Positions 37,890 to 46,092 of a DNA stretch of 64,000 nt are shown piece by piece; within the stretch, counting starts at the first letter, position 1, and every line of letters begins with the position of its first letter. The position numbers and the translations under genes were made by a program. The stretch covers positions 1-64,000 of the forward strand of contig CAYFOM010000006.1 of NCBI GenBank assembly GCA_964344765.1, written 5' to 3'. Below the pieces are notes generated by a model. It ran no database searches. It was not told where the DNA came from and worked only from the letters and a program-made list of their open reading frames with translations. This stretch comes from JACNIZ01 sp964344765. GTDB taxonomy: Bacteria; Planctomycetota; UBA1135.

Positions 37890-39095
37890 CTAAGGCTTGC
37901 CGATCAGCGGTACCAACCGCGTCAGCACCAGTTGCGCCCACGGCAACAGCGCCAGCAGCATGGCGACGGCGGCGGCGCCTAGCCAGTCGAAGCGGTGGAT
38001 CATGTCGATTTCGGCGACGGTGCGGAGGATGATCGCGATCGCCGTCAGCGCTCCAAATAACTGCGTTTGCAGTACCGGTTTAAATACCAACTCTTGACCA
38101 GTGCTGTGCGCCAATCCGACGTGCAAGGCAACGGTCAACGTGATCAATCCAATGCCGCCGATGAAAAACACGTGCAAACCGATTTGTGGTCGCGTCGAAA
38201 GAAACGCCGTCAACGCCAAACCAATCGGCATGCACCAAGTTGCCAGCCAAATTAATTTGCGCTGCGTTCCGGCAACAGTCGGCAATCGGTGAATTCCGCC
38301 CATCAGCAGCAGCACCAGCAACACCACAGCCGCCCGCGCCAGCAAACTTTCCCAAACCCAGCCGGTGGCTTGGCCGGCGAATGTAAACAACAACGCAATC
38401 GCCGCAAGCATGTGCAAACGCTGACGTCGGCGCGCGTCGGGAACTTGATCGGCGTCGGTAGAGGATTGCTTGTGGAAGACCAGCGGCAGGAACAAGCCGC
38501 CAACTCCAAGCACCAAACTCATAAACAACCCTTGGGTCAATAGCAGCCGAGCAAAGCCAATGGTTTCGGTCGACAGCGCTAGAAAGCCGACGTCGCCCGC
38601 TGGTTGCGCATGGTGAATGGCAAGCACGCCGGAACCCGCCAAGCCGAATCCCCATGCCAAAGGGACCCACGCAAAAGCGATCGGGCCGCGTCGGCCGGCG
38701 TTGCCGCCATAAATACGACTGGCAGTGAAGCCGACCATGGTCAGTGCCAGCAGCGACCACAATCCATGCGCCCAAGCCAGCTCTTCCCGCCAAGCCAGAA
38801 ACGCGTGCAGCGGTGGCGTCAGGATGGCGAGCCACAGTTGCCAGGCGGTTGGCGCCGGCGAGTCGAGGCGGCGCGGCAACATGGTGTAGAGAAAACCGAC
38901 GGCGAACGGCGTCAGCACACCTTGAATCAGCACTAGGGAATGAAATTCGCGCGGCCATTCGTAGCCTTCGGCCCAGGCGAAAAGCACCCACGGCAGCAGG
39001 CCGACCCACGCCATCAGCCACCCCAGCGGGAAGAAAATGCGGTACGGATGGCGACGCAATCCGGTGACGGGGGCGGGCTCGGTCATGGCGCGCAT
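37890..39095 (-). CDS. NnrS family heme-copper membrane protein
   Basis: The 401-residue protein has about twelve membrane helices and opens with RHPYRIFFPLGWLMAWVG, the signature of the NnrS family. Conserved histidines occur in REFHSLVLIQG, AIHHAQ and GLHVFFIGG. NnrS proteins are associated with nitric oxide stress and denitrification in other bacteria, but no denitrification gene is near. The start could be three residues later at 39086. It is divergent from the ArsC-like gene, 121 bases away. Confidence 0.88.
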   Translation of the reverse strand: MRAMTEPAPVTGLRRHPYRIFFPLGWLMAWVGLLPWVLFAWAEGYEWPREFHSLVLIQGVLTPFAVGFLYTMLPRRLDSPAPTAWQLWLAILTPPLHAFLAWREELAWAHGLWSLLALTMVGFTASRIYGGNAGRRGPIAFAWVPLAWGFGLAGSGVLAIHHAQPAGDVGFLALSTETIGFARLLLTQGLFMSLVLGVGGLFLPLVFHKQSSTDADQVPDARRRQRLHMLAAIALLFTFAGQATGWVWESLLARAAVVLLVLLLMGGIHRLPTVAGTQRKLIWLATWCMPIGLALTAFLSTRPQIGLHVFFIGGIGLITLTVALHVGLAHSTGQELVFKPVLQTQLFGALTAIAIILRTVAEIDMIHRFDWLGAAAVAMLLALLPWAQLVLTRLVPLIGKP

Positions 39096-39216
39096 CCTAT
39101 CCGCTGGGAGCCGCCGCTGCCGCCGCCGCCACTGGCGCCAAACGATTCGATGGGTGCGTCGAAATCCAAGCCCAGTGACAATTGAAAACGGACCATCGGT
39201 TGCTTAAGACAGGGGC

Positions 39217-39564
39217 GTGAAGATCTACCACAACCCTCGTTGCAGCAAGAGCCGCAAAACCATGGAGCTCTTGACCGAAAACAGCGTCGAGCCGACCGTT
39301 GTTGAATACTTGCAAGACACTCCAACCGTCGCCGAACTCGCCGACGTCTTCGCCAAGCTGGGCAAGCAACCGCAGCACATGATTCGCTTCAAGGAGGCGG
39401 TTGCCGGTGAACTGGGAATCGCTGCCGACGATTCACGCAGTGCCGATGAGTGGCTGGAACTCATTCACGCAAACCCGACGTTGCTGGAACGACCGATCGT
39501 CGTCAGCGGCGATCGCGCCGTGGTTGGTCGACCGCCGGAAAACGTTTTGCAGTTGCTCGGTTAA
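39217..39564 (+). CDS. arsC: ArsC-family (glutaredoxin-type) reductase
   Basis: The 115-residue protein begins MKIYHNPRCSKSRKTMELL, with the catalytic cysteine (C9) in the HNPxCxxSR motif, and has RPIVV and GRPPENV towards the end, where the substrate-binding arginines of ArsC lie. Arsenate reduction with glutaredoxin is the named activity, but the CSKSR version also occurs in YfgD-like relatives whose substrate is less certain. Start is GTG at 39217. It lies 20 bases before the ECF sigma gene. The partial ArsB/NhaD permease at the window start is far away and not evidence for an ars operon. Confidence 0.85.
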   Translation: MKIYHNPRCSKSRKTMELLTENSVEPTVVEYLQDTPTVAELADVFAKLGKQPQHMIRFKEAVAGELGIAADDSRSADEWLELIHANPTLLERPIVVSGDRAVVGRPPENVLQLLG

Positions 39565-39584
39565 AGTCGAGGGATAATAACGGG

Positions 39585-40160
39585 GTGGAAAATCACCCTG
39601 TTACGCAAATCCTCGACGCGGCGCGGCGTGGCGATTGCGCGGCCGCAGAAGAGTTGTGGGGCGTGGTTTACCACGACCTGCGCAATTTGGCCGGCAGCCG
39701 CCTTCGCGCTTTACCACCCGGCCAAACCTTGCAACCTACAGCCTTGGTAAACGAGGCATTTTTACGCTTGATTGGTTCGGATTGCGCAAACAGCGTCGAG
39801 TGGGAGAGCCGTCAGCACTTCTTTGGTGCGGCGGCGCGCGCGATGCGCAATATTTTGGTCGATGAATATCGGCGACGCACTAGGCAAAAGCGCGGCGGTG
39901 GAGAACGTCCGGAACGGTTCGTCGAGTTTGCGGTGGCGAATCAGACTCAAGAGCTGGATCTCCTTGAGTTGGATGGCGCCTTAAAAAAGCTGGAGACGGT
40001 TTCCCCGCGCGCGTGCGAGGTCGTAGTGCTGCGGTTTTTCGGTGGCTTAACCATCGCCGAGGCTGCGGAATCCATGCAGGTGTCGTCGGCGACTGTGGAA
40101 CGAGAATGGACCTATGCAAGAGCATGGTTGTTCCGCGAGTTGGGCGGCGACCGCGCTTAG
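39585..40160 (+). CDS. ECF-type RNA polymerase sigma factor
   Basis: The 191-residue protein has region 2 (LNNAGSR-type helices, LRALPPGQTLQPTALVNEAFLRL, ARAMRNILVDEYRRR) and region 4 (SPRACEVVVLRFFGGLTIAEAAESMQVS, TVEREWTYARAWLF). This is the form widespread in Planctomycetota, where it is often found beside a Ser/Thr protein kinase instead of an anti-sigma factor. The GTG at 39585 gives a normal sigma N-terminus; reading from further upstream would overlap the arsC gene. It is followed by the kinase gene ten bases later, so phosphorylation control is plausible. Confidence 0.9.
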   Translation: MENHPVTQILDAARRGDCAAAEELWGVVYHDLRNLAGSRLRALPPGQTLQPTALVNEAFLRLIGSDCANSVEWESRQHFFGAAARAMRNILVDEYRRRTRQKRGGGERPERFVEFAVANQTQELDLLELDGALKKLETVSPRACEVVVLRFFGGLTIAEAAESMQVSSATVEREWTYARAWLFRELGGDRA

Positions 40161-40170
40161 GAGGCTGGCG

Positions 40171-42705
40171 ATGAGTCATTCACAAGACGCGGCGTTCGCG
40201 AAAAGAGCTCACAGCTTGTTCCTGCGTGCGTTGGAACAACCCAGCGAGCAGCGCACGGATTTTCTGCTTCAAGCCACCGTCGATGAGCCGGAGTTGTTCG
40301 ACGAGGTGCAATCATTGTTTTCCTCGCAGCGTGAGAGCCGCGACTTCTTGGCGCAGCCGGCTTTGCCGGTCGGGACCGGTCACCCGGATCACATCGGTCC
40401 TTATGAGATCCAGCGCGTGCTGGGCGAAGGCGGCATGGGCGTGGTGTATTTGGCCGAGCAAACTTCGCCGGTGCAGCGCCAGGTTGCGTTGAAGATCATT
40501 AAGTTGGGCATGGATACGCGGCGAGTGCAAAGCCGATTCCAGCTCGAGCGCCAAGCGTTGGCGATTATGAACCACCCGGGGATCGCGCACGTCTTCGAGG
40601 TTGGGACCACTCAGCGCGGGCAAGCCTACTTTGCGATGGAGTACGTCGACGGTTTGCCGATTACCGAGTTTGCGATTAAGTACGAACTCAACCTTGGGCA
40701 GCGATTGAAATTAATGCGCGCGGTGTGCAACGCGGTTCAACATGCACATCAAAAGGGCATTCTTCATCGCGATTTGAAGCCAAGCAATATTTTGGTGACG
40801 ATGGAGGCGGACGGCCCGCAGCCGCATGTTATTGATTTTGGAGTGGCCCGCGCGCTACACGCAAACGATGACCTCAATTGCACGTTTACCGAAGGCGGCG
40901 CTGTGGTCGGTACGCCCGATTACATGAGTCCGGAGCAAGCCGGCGTCGGCGAGCTCGACGTCGATACCCGGGCGGACGTGTACTCGCTTGGAATTGTGCT
41001 TTATGAGTTGGTCGTCGGACGTCGACCTTATGAGTTTGGGAGCGGCAGCACGCCCGGCTTATTGGAGGCGCAAAAACGCTTGCATAACAATGCACCGCCG
41101 CCGCCTAAGCCAAGCAAGTATCTACCGCGAATCTCGCCTGAGCTAGAGTGGATTCTGCTCGCCGCCATTTCGCATGATCGGCATAAACGCTATGGCTCGC
41201 CGTCGGAATTGGCGGACGACCTGCGCCGTTTTGAGCGCCGCGAGCCAGTCTTGGTCGGGCCGCCGGCGCGGACTTATCAATGGCGCAAATTCGTTCAGCG
41301 AAATGTGCAATTGGTCATTGCTGGGTCTTTGATATTGACCTCGCTGATCGTCGGTCTTGGCATTGCTTCATTTGCGTGGCGCGAGTCGACCATTGCCAAA
41401 GCCAAAAGCGACCGCATGTTGGGAAATTACCGCAGTGTTGCCGATGATTTCCGCTTGGCTGAACTTCAGGAAGAAGCGCAATTGCTCTGGCCAATTTGGC
41501 CGAATCGGGTGCCGGCCATGCAAGATTGGCTAAACAACGTCGAAGATCTATTCCAACGGCTTCCCGACCATCAAAAAGAATTTGCCGGGGCTTCGATCTT
41601 CGATGAATTGGAGGAACAGGAATGGCTTAATCGAAGGCGCGACCAACTCGTCCATCGATTAAGGGAAGTCCACGGCGGTGCCGGCGCCGGGATTACGTTG
41701 GCCGATATGCAAAGGCGTATCGATCAAGCGCAATTGCTGCAACGCCAAAGCCAAACCGACATCGCTCATCGTTGGAAAGCCGCGATCAATCAAATCGCCG
41801 ACATCAAACGGAACCCGCAATACCGCGGTTTGCGTATTCAACCACAAATGGGCTTGATCCCTTTGCTGCAAAACCCGCAATCGAGGCTATGGGAGTTCTT
41901 GGTTTGGGGTACTGGAGAGCCACCGGAGTGGAGCGCAGAAGGCTGGAAACTCACCCCGGAAACTGGGGTCATCATGGTTTTGCTGCCCGGCGGCGAAGCG
42001 TGGATCGGCGTCAATCGCGACGTTGACCCGGATGCCCCCGGATTGGAGGGACCTCGCCACAAGGTGGAATTAGAGCCGTTCTTTTTGTCCAAATACGAAC
42101 TCAGTCAGGGTCAGTGGGCGCGGATCGAGGCGACCACCAGCTTGAATCAACCGGAGCCATTCCAGCCTCCAAGTAAAGCATTGTTGCCGCAAGCTTACTA
42201 CCACTGGCTGGAGAATCGCGACATGTTGGCGCGTTTAGGTTTGGAGATCCCGACTGAAAGCCAATGGGAATACGCCGCCCGCGCCGGCAATGATGGCCGC
42301 TGGGTTAGCGAGGAACATGAATTGGCCGACTATGCAAACCTACGGGACTTGTCCGCTAAGCGAGCCAAGGTGATTTATGGCCGCGTGTTCGCGGATTTCG
42401 ACGACGGCTCGCCGGTGGAATCGCCCATTGGAACTTACAAACCCAATGCCTTCGGTTTGCATGACGTGCATGGCAATCTTTATGAGTTCTGCCAAAACAC
42501 TTTGCAGGCCTATGAAGACGGCTGGGGCGCGATCAACCTGGAAGGTCCTTTGCTGACTTTAAACACCCCCGATCTCAACCGAGTCGTCCGCGGCGGCAGC
42601 TTCATAGTGCTTCCGTTCGGAACCCGTTTCTCCCTTAGAGTCGGCCAGCAAAGCTTGCGCCGATCGCCTCATTCCGGGTCGCGTCCGGCGCGGCGGATTT
42701 ATTGA
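40171..42705 (+). CDS. Membrane Ser/Thr protein kinase with C-terminal SUMF1-like domain
   Basis: The 844-residue protein has an N-terminal helical stretch (1-75), a Pkn-type kinase domain (about 77-345) with glycine loop GEGGMGVVY, Lys108 in VALKIIK, HRDLKPSNI (D201) and DFG (222-224), one membrane helix (380-402), a coiled stretch with many charged residues (about 405-570), and a SUMF1/FGE-like domain (about 606-844; PTESQWEYAARAG, FGLHDVHGNLYEF, VVRGGSF). The SUMF1 domain lacks the paired cysteines of real formylglycine-generating enzymes. The helix places the kinase inside and the SUMF1 domain outside, a sensor arrangement. An AGGAGG at 40159-40164 precedes ATG 40171. Confidence 0.9.
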   Translation: MSHSQDAAFAKRAHSLFLRALEQPSEQRTDFLLQATVDEPELFDEVQSLFSSQRESRDFLAQPALPVGTGHPDHIGPYEIQRVLGEGGMGVVYLAEQTSPVQRQVALKIIKLGMDTRRVQSRFQLERQALAIMNHPGIAHVFEVGTTQRGQAYFAMEYVDGLPITEFAIKYELNLGQRLKLMRAVCNAVQHAHQKGILHRDLKPSNILVTMEADGPQPHVIDFGVARALHANDDLNCTFTEGGAVVGTPDYMSPEQAGVGELDVDTRADVYSLGIVLYELVVGRRPYEFGSGSTPGLLEAQKRLHNNAPPPPKPSKYLPRISPELEWILLAAISHDRHKRYGSPSELADDLRRFERREPVLVGPPARTYQWRKFVQRNVQLVIAGSLILTSLIVGLGIASFAWRESTIAKAKSDRMLGNYRSVADDFRLAELQEEAQLLWPIWPNRVPAMQDWLNNVEDLFQRLPDHQKEFAGASIFDELEEQEWLNRRRDQLVHRLREVHGGAGAGITLADMQRRIDQAQLLQRQSQTDIAHRWKAAINQIADIKRNPQYRGLRIQPQMGLIPLLQNPQSRLWEFLVWGTGEPPEWSAEGWKLTPETGVIMVLLPGGEAWIGVNRDVDPDAPGLEGPRHKVELEPFFLSKYELSQGQWARIEATTSLNQPEPFQPPSKALLPQAYYHWLENRDMLARLGLEIPTESQWEYAARAGNDGRWVSEEHELADYANLRDLSAKRAKVIYGRVFADFDDGSPVESPIGTYKPNAFGLHDVHGNLYEFCQNTLQAYEDGWGAINLEGPLLTLNTPDLNRVVRGGSFIVLPFGTRFSLRVGQQSLRRSPHSGSRPARRIY

Positions 42706-42768
42706 GAAATTTATGAGGGGTGGATCGGCTTAATGGCGAATGAATTGCTGAACACCAAGACATTGACC

Positions 42769-43839
42769 ATGAAATCCATTTCATTCCTACCCCTCATCCT
42801 CGCAGCTTCGGCTGTTGCCCCGCTGACCGCACAAAACGTAACCACTCAAAGCGTCACACCGCCAACTGGTGGGAATGCGGGTGGTCTCAAGCTCGTTTGG
42901 GAGGACGTCAGCCCGCCGACTTTGGCGACGACGGCGCCGATGAGCATTGATGCACAGGATGGCGGCGTCGGCAATTTGATCGTCGGTACGGCGTTTCAAG
43001 GCATTTGCCGTTCCTCGAATCAGGGGCTGACTTGGTCCAACAACTACTGGGATTTCTACATTGATGAGTTCTCGCCGAGTTGGTGGGTGAACGATGTGGC
43101 TTTCCGCGCCGGCACGCCCAATGAAGCGCTGGCCATCACCATGCACGGAACCTACTGGTCGGATTCCAGCGGCAATTTTTGGTACGCCCACGGCTACCCG
43201 CGACCCGAAGGCAGCTTCGACGTCGAGACCAGCCCGGATGGTTTGCACGCTGCGGCGGCCGATCAAAATGGACGAGTGTGGATCTACGAGTGGGCGACGA
43301 AAAGCTGGATTCGCAACGTGCAGATTTCCGGCGCATCCATCGCGTTGAACGTGGACTTCGATATCAACGGCGTGCTTTACGTGGCTTCCGATTCGGACCC
43401 GGAAGTGTGGACGTCGGCCGATTTGGGTTTGACGTGGAATAAGTGCGGCCGCTACCTGCCATCTCGCGCAACTGAAATGATTTGTGATCCCGAAATCGAT
43501 GGTCGCGCCCATACCGTTTGCGCCGGCGACTTGTACGTGACTGAAACTGGACCCATCACCGGGTCGTGGGCTTTAACGGGGGATGGCTTGCCAAACGGTA
43601 TTCTGGATTTAATTCATCATCCGAATCAACCGAACGTGATGTTTGCCGGTACGACTTACGAAGGCGTTTATGTATCGCGCGATCGTGGCAACACTTGGAA
43701 GTCGTTGGGAACCACAGGCATGAGCCACCTTGCCGTCGTCAACCTGGCGATTTCGGCTGATGACCCGACTTGGCTTTATGCTGCCGCGCACTCCAACTCC
43801 AGCGCCACCGGCGCGGTCTATCGATTGAAAATTCAGTAG
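42769..43839 (+). CDS. Secreted BNR/Asp-box beta-propeller protein
   Basis: The 356-residue product has a signal peptide (MKSISFLPLILAASAVAPLTAQ) and repeated Asp-box motifs of the S.D.G..W kind (SSNQGLTWSNN, TSADLGLTWNKCG, SRDRGNTWKSLG), the mark of sialidase- and VPS10-like propellers. Sialidase catalytic residues are not evident. ATG at 42769 is chosen for the signal peptide; an upstream ATG at 42733 adds twelve polar residues. It follows the kinase gene by 63 bases. Confidence 0.75.
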   Translation: MKSISFLPLILAASAVAPLTAQNVTTQSVTPPTGGNAGGLKLVWEDVSPPTLATTAPMSIDAQDGGVGNLIVGTAFQGICRSSNQGLTWSNNYWDFYIDEFSPSWWVNDVAFRAGTPNEALAITMHGTYWSDSSGNFWYAHGYPRPEGSFDVETSPDGLHAAAADQNGRVWIYEWATKSWIRNVQISGASIALNVDFDINGVLYVASDSDPEVWTSADLGLTWNKCGRYLPSRATEMICDPEIDGRAHTVCAGDLYVTETGPITGSWALTGDGLPNGILDLIHHPNQPNVMFAGTTYEGVYVSRDRGNTWKSLGTTGMSHLAVVNLAISADDPTWLYAAAHSNSSATGAVYRLKIQ

Positions 43840-43885
43840 CAACAGAGGCAGCTATTGAACCGTAGTGCTGCGGTTCGTTCGATAT

Positions 43886-43920
43886 GCGTCGCCAGGCCAA
43901 TGAGGAAGGTCGGGCGACGC
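43886..43920. terminator. Hairpin between convergent genes
   Basis: Arms GCGTCGCC (43886-43893) and GGCGACGC (43913-43920) form an eight-pair stem with a 19-base loop. A second hairpin with arms GAACCG (43857-43862) and CGGTTC (43871-43876) lies just upstream. They sit between the stop at 43839 and the opposite stop at 43953, so a two-way terminator is likely. Confidence 0.55.
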
Positions 43921-43952
43921 AACTGTTTTGAACCGCAACTTTCAGTCGGCGC

Positions 43953-44684
43953 CTAGGTTCGCATTACAAAAAATGCATAACTGAAGCAGTCGGGGTTGCG
44001 GCGGAAAACGTCGATTTCGTGTTGCGCCATTTGCAAAACCGCAGCTCCTTCCTCATCTTCGACCCACTGCGGTCTCTTCTCATCAATGCGCTGCTGCATC
44101 GGATCGTAGTATTCATCGGTCCAAGCCGACGGCGGCAGCACAAAATGGCCGACGCTTTCGTAGCCCAGGCTGTCGATGACTGCGAGTTTGTTTTCGACCG
44201 TGTCGATCTCCGGATACTCCTGCCAAAAATCGACCACTTCTTGCGGTCGCTCTTCTTTCAGCCATACCGCCTCGCTAACGGCTACAAATCCACCCGCTTT
44301 GACGAATGGTTTCACCTTGCGGAGACCGCCTTCAAATCCCAAAAAATAAATCGCGCCCTCCGACCAAACCACATCGAAACTGCCATCGGCAAACTCCATT
44401 TGGTTCATATCCATCTCCAAAGTCTCCAGCCGATCGCCGACGCCTTCCGCAGCCGCCAACTCGGTGACGCGATCCAACATCTGCGCAAATACATCCAGCG
44501 CAACAACGGTGCCGTCGGTCAATTTCAGCAACTCAACCGTCTGCATCCCCGGACCACAACCGATATCCAAAATCCGCGGCCGATTCGGTAAATCCGACAT
44601 CATGGCAAATGCCCGCCGAGTGCAATCGTTCGATCCTGGGCCGGCTCGTGGCAGGGTGCCGTATACGTCAAGGAAGTGTTTCAC
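43953..44684 (-). CDS. SAM-dependent class I methyltransferase
   Basis: The 243-residue soluble protein has motif I RILDIGCGPGMQT (residues 37-49), the acidic VALDVF end of strand 2 and a DVVWSEGAIYFLGFE stretch of the UbiE/methyltransferase-11 type. Substrate is not evident. It lies 15 bases downstream of the Dabb gene on the same strand, so both probably share a transcript. The C-terminal half has no special features. Confidence 0.85.
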   Translation of the reverse strand: MKHFLDVYGTLPRAGPGSNDCTRRAFAMMSDLPNRPRILDIGCGPGMQTVELLKLTDGTVVALDVFAQMLDRVTELAAAEGVGDRLETLEMDMNQMEFADGSFDVVWSEGAIYFLGFEGGLRKVKPFVKAGGFVAVSEAVWLKEERPQEVVDFWQEYPEIDTVENKLAVIDSLGYESVGHFVLPPSAWTDEYYDPMQQRIDEKRPQWVEDEEGAAVLQMAQHEIDVFRRNPDCFSYAFFVMRT

Positions 44685-44699
44685 GCCGGTCAGTCTTTT

Positions 44700-45014
44700 C
44701 TAATCCGGCTTGACCTGATCAAAGTCAAAAACGCGCACCGCCTTAAAGTTGTCCTGATTTGCGGCGATGAACTTTTGATGGTTTTCACACGGCTGGTAAC
44801 GGTCGTGATCTTCCAGCGACTCGAACAAGATTAGTAGCGAGACGTCGAAATCTTGATCGTTGACCTCACGCACCAAGGACGGCGTGCGCAAACCGGCGGC
44901 GCCGAAACGCACACCGGGCTCATCGAACAAATGCTCGTAGCACGAGTCGATCAGCTTTTGGCAGGCGGCGGGCGAGTTGTCGTGAAGAGTGAAGTAGACG
45001 GAGTGGGCAAGCAT
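44700..45014 (-). CDS. Dabb (stress-responsive A/B barrel) protein
   Basis: The 104-residue protein opens MLAHSVYFTLHD and has the ferredoxin-like alpha-beta pattern of the Dabb family (VNDQDFDVSLLILFES, HDRYQPCENHQKFI). Dabb proteins form dimeric barrels; some are enzymes in natural-product pathways, others have unknown stress roles. It is first of the pair with the methyltransferase and is divergent from the yciH gene (starts 31 bases apart). Confidence 0.8.
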   Translation of the reverse strand: MLAHSVYFTLHDNSPAACQKLIDSCYEHLFDEPGVRFGAAGLRTPSLVREVNDQDFDVSLLILFESLEDHDRYQPCENHQKFIAANQDNFKAVRVFDFDQVKPD

Positions 45015-45044
45015 GATGGAGGGGGGTATGCGAGAATCCTAGCG

Positions 45045-45386
45045 ATGCCTCGCTCGTCCCACACCCATGTTGACGAATGTCCGGCCTCGCGCTGGCCGAA
45101 TTCGAAGTGCACTTGCCCGCCGCCGGAGGCCGTCGCCCCGCCGAGTGACGGAGTGGTGCGCGTCGGCCGCGAAACCAAGGGGCGCAAGGGCAAGGGTGTG
45201 ACCATCGTCACCGGCGTGCCGCTGATCGGCAAAGAACTGAATCAACTGGCCAAAGCGCTGAAGAAAAAATGCGGCACCGGCGGCACGGTGCGCGACGGCG
45301 TGATTGAGATCCAAGGCGACCACCGCGACTTGCTGGTCACCGAGCTGCAAAAGCACGGCTGGACGGTTAAGAGATCCGGTGGATAA
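45045..45386 (+). CDS. yciH: SUI1/eIF1-like translation factor YciH
   Basis: The 113-residue protein has an N-terminal segment with cysteines (ECPASRWPNSKCTCPPPE) and a C-terminal SUI1 domain: KGVTIVTGVPL, ALKKKCGTGGTVRDGVIEIQGDHRDLL and LQKHGWTVK. The family resembles eukaryotic eIF1 and in bacteria is proposed to affect initiation fidelity. ATG 45045 is chosen because it opens just before this domain; a frame opening at 44853 would run through the divergent gene. Confidence 0.88.
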   Translation: MPRSSHTHVDECPASRWPNSKCTCPPPEAVAPPSDGVVRVGRETKGRKGKGVTIVTGVPLIGKELNQLAKALKKKCGTGGTVRDGVIEIQGDHRDLLVTELQKHGWTVKRSGG

Positions 45387-45423
45387 CGGTCGGTGATGGG
45401 AACAGAGCGGTTTGGGGCTTCCT

Positions 45424-45455
45424 TGCGTTAGCATGGAAGCCGTGCTATCATGCTA
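45424..45455 (+). promoter_or_regulatory. Probable higBA promoter with overlapping operator
   Basis: A -35-like TTGCGT (45424-45429) is followed after 16 bases by a -10-like TATCAT (45446-45451). The inverted repeat TAGCATG (45429-45435) and CATGCTA (45449-45455) overlaps the promoter, as expected for a HigA operator. The expected transcription start falls at about 45458, the ATG of higB itself, so the mRNA may be leaderless. Confidence 0.5.
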
Positions 45456-45457
45456 GG

Positions 45458-45751
45458 ATGATCCGGTCGTTCGGGAACCAAGGCACGAAGGACATTTTTG
45501 ATGGCAAAAATTCAAAGTCGGCCAGGAAAACATGCCCTCGCGACTGCTGGAAGATTGCATTTCGAAAACTGGATCAGCTTGATTCCGCTGAGGCAATCGA
45601 GGACCTAAAGATCCCTCCTGGTAATCGCCTTGAGGCACTAGTCGGAGATCGGAAAGGGCAATACAGCATTCGAATCAATGAGCAATTTCGCATCTGCTTT
45701 AAATGGACCGACTCCGGTCCTGACGGCGTCGAAATCGTTGATTACCACTAA
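45458..45751 (+). CDS. higB: HigB-type toxin (RelE/ParE superfamily mRNA interferase)
   Basis: The 97-residue protein matches the HigB/plasmid killer family from end to end: MIRSFGNQGTKDIF, RKLDQLDSAEAIEDL, PPGNRLEALVGDRKGQYS and INEQFRICFKWTD. HigB toxins cut mRNA on the ribosome and are neutralised by the following HigA. The toxin gene comes first, the order typical of higBA. Eleven bases separate it from higA. Confidence 0.93.
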   Translation: MIRSFGNQGTKDIFDGKNSKSARKTCPRDCWKIAFRKLDQLDSAEAIEDLKIPPGNRLEALVGDRKGQYSIRINEQFRICFKWTDSGPDGVEIVDYH

Positions 45752-45762
45752 CGGAGAAAACC

Positions 45763-46071
45763 ATGGTTAGAATTCCAACACATCGTCAGCCTACTCACCC
45801 AGGTGAGATGCTCATTACGGAGTTTCTAGAGCCTTTGGGTATTTCTCAGCGCGAGCTGGCTACCGGGATCCACGTTCCCTACCAGAGGGTGAATGAGCTA
45901 GTGAACCAAAGACGGGGTGTTACTCCCAGCACAGCGTTGCGGCTTGCCAAATTCCTAGGAACAACGCCAGGATTTTGGATGAACCTTCAGTTGCGGTGGG
46001 ATCTATTTCATGCTCAGCTGGATGAAATGGAAGAGCTGAAGTCCATCCGGAAAAGTCGGCGAGCAGGGTAA
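45763..46071 (+). CDS. higA: HigA-type antitoxin (HTH, XRE family)
   Basis: The 102-residue protein has the HigA start PTHPGEMLITEFLEPLGISQ, a helix-turn-helix (QRELATGIHVPYQRVNELVN) and the conserved TPSTALRLAKFLGTTPGFWMNLQ. It binds HigB and should repress the promoter at 45424-45455. It is followed directly by the opposite-strand FG-GAP gene (end at 46093). Confidence 0.93.
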   Translation: MVRIPTHRQPTHPGEMLITEFLEPLGISQRELATGIHVPYQRVNELVNQRRGVTPSTALRLAKFLGTTPGFWMNLQLRWDLFHAQLDEMEELKSIRKSRRAG

Positions 46072-46092
46072 TTCGAGGAATACCAGGCGGGC

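Noticed and set aside
39217..39564. Part of an arsenic resistance operon with the permease at the window start
   Set aside because: The two are almost 39 kb apart and the permease could equally be NhaD-like; no ArsR is present.
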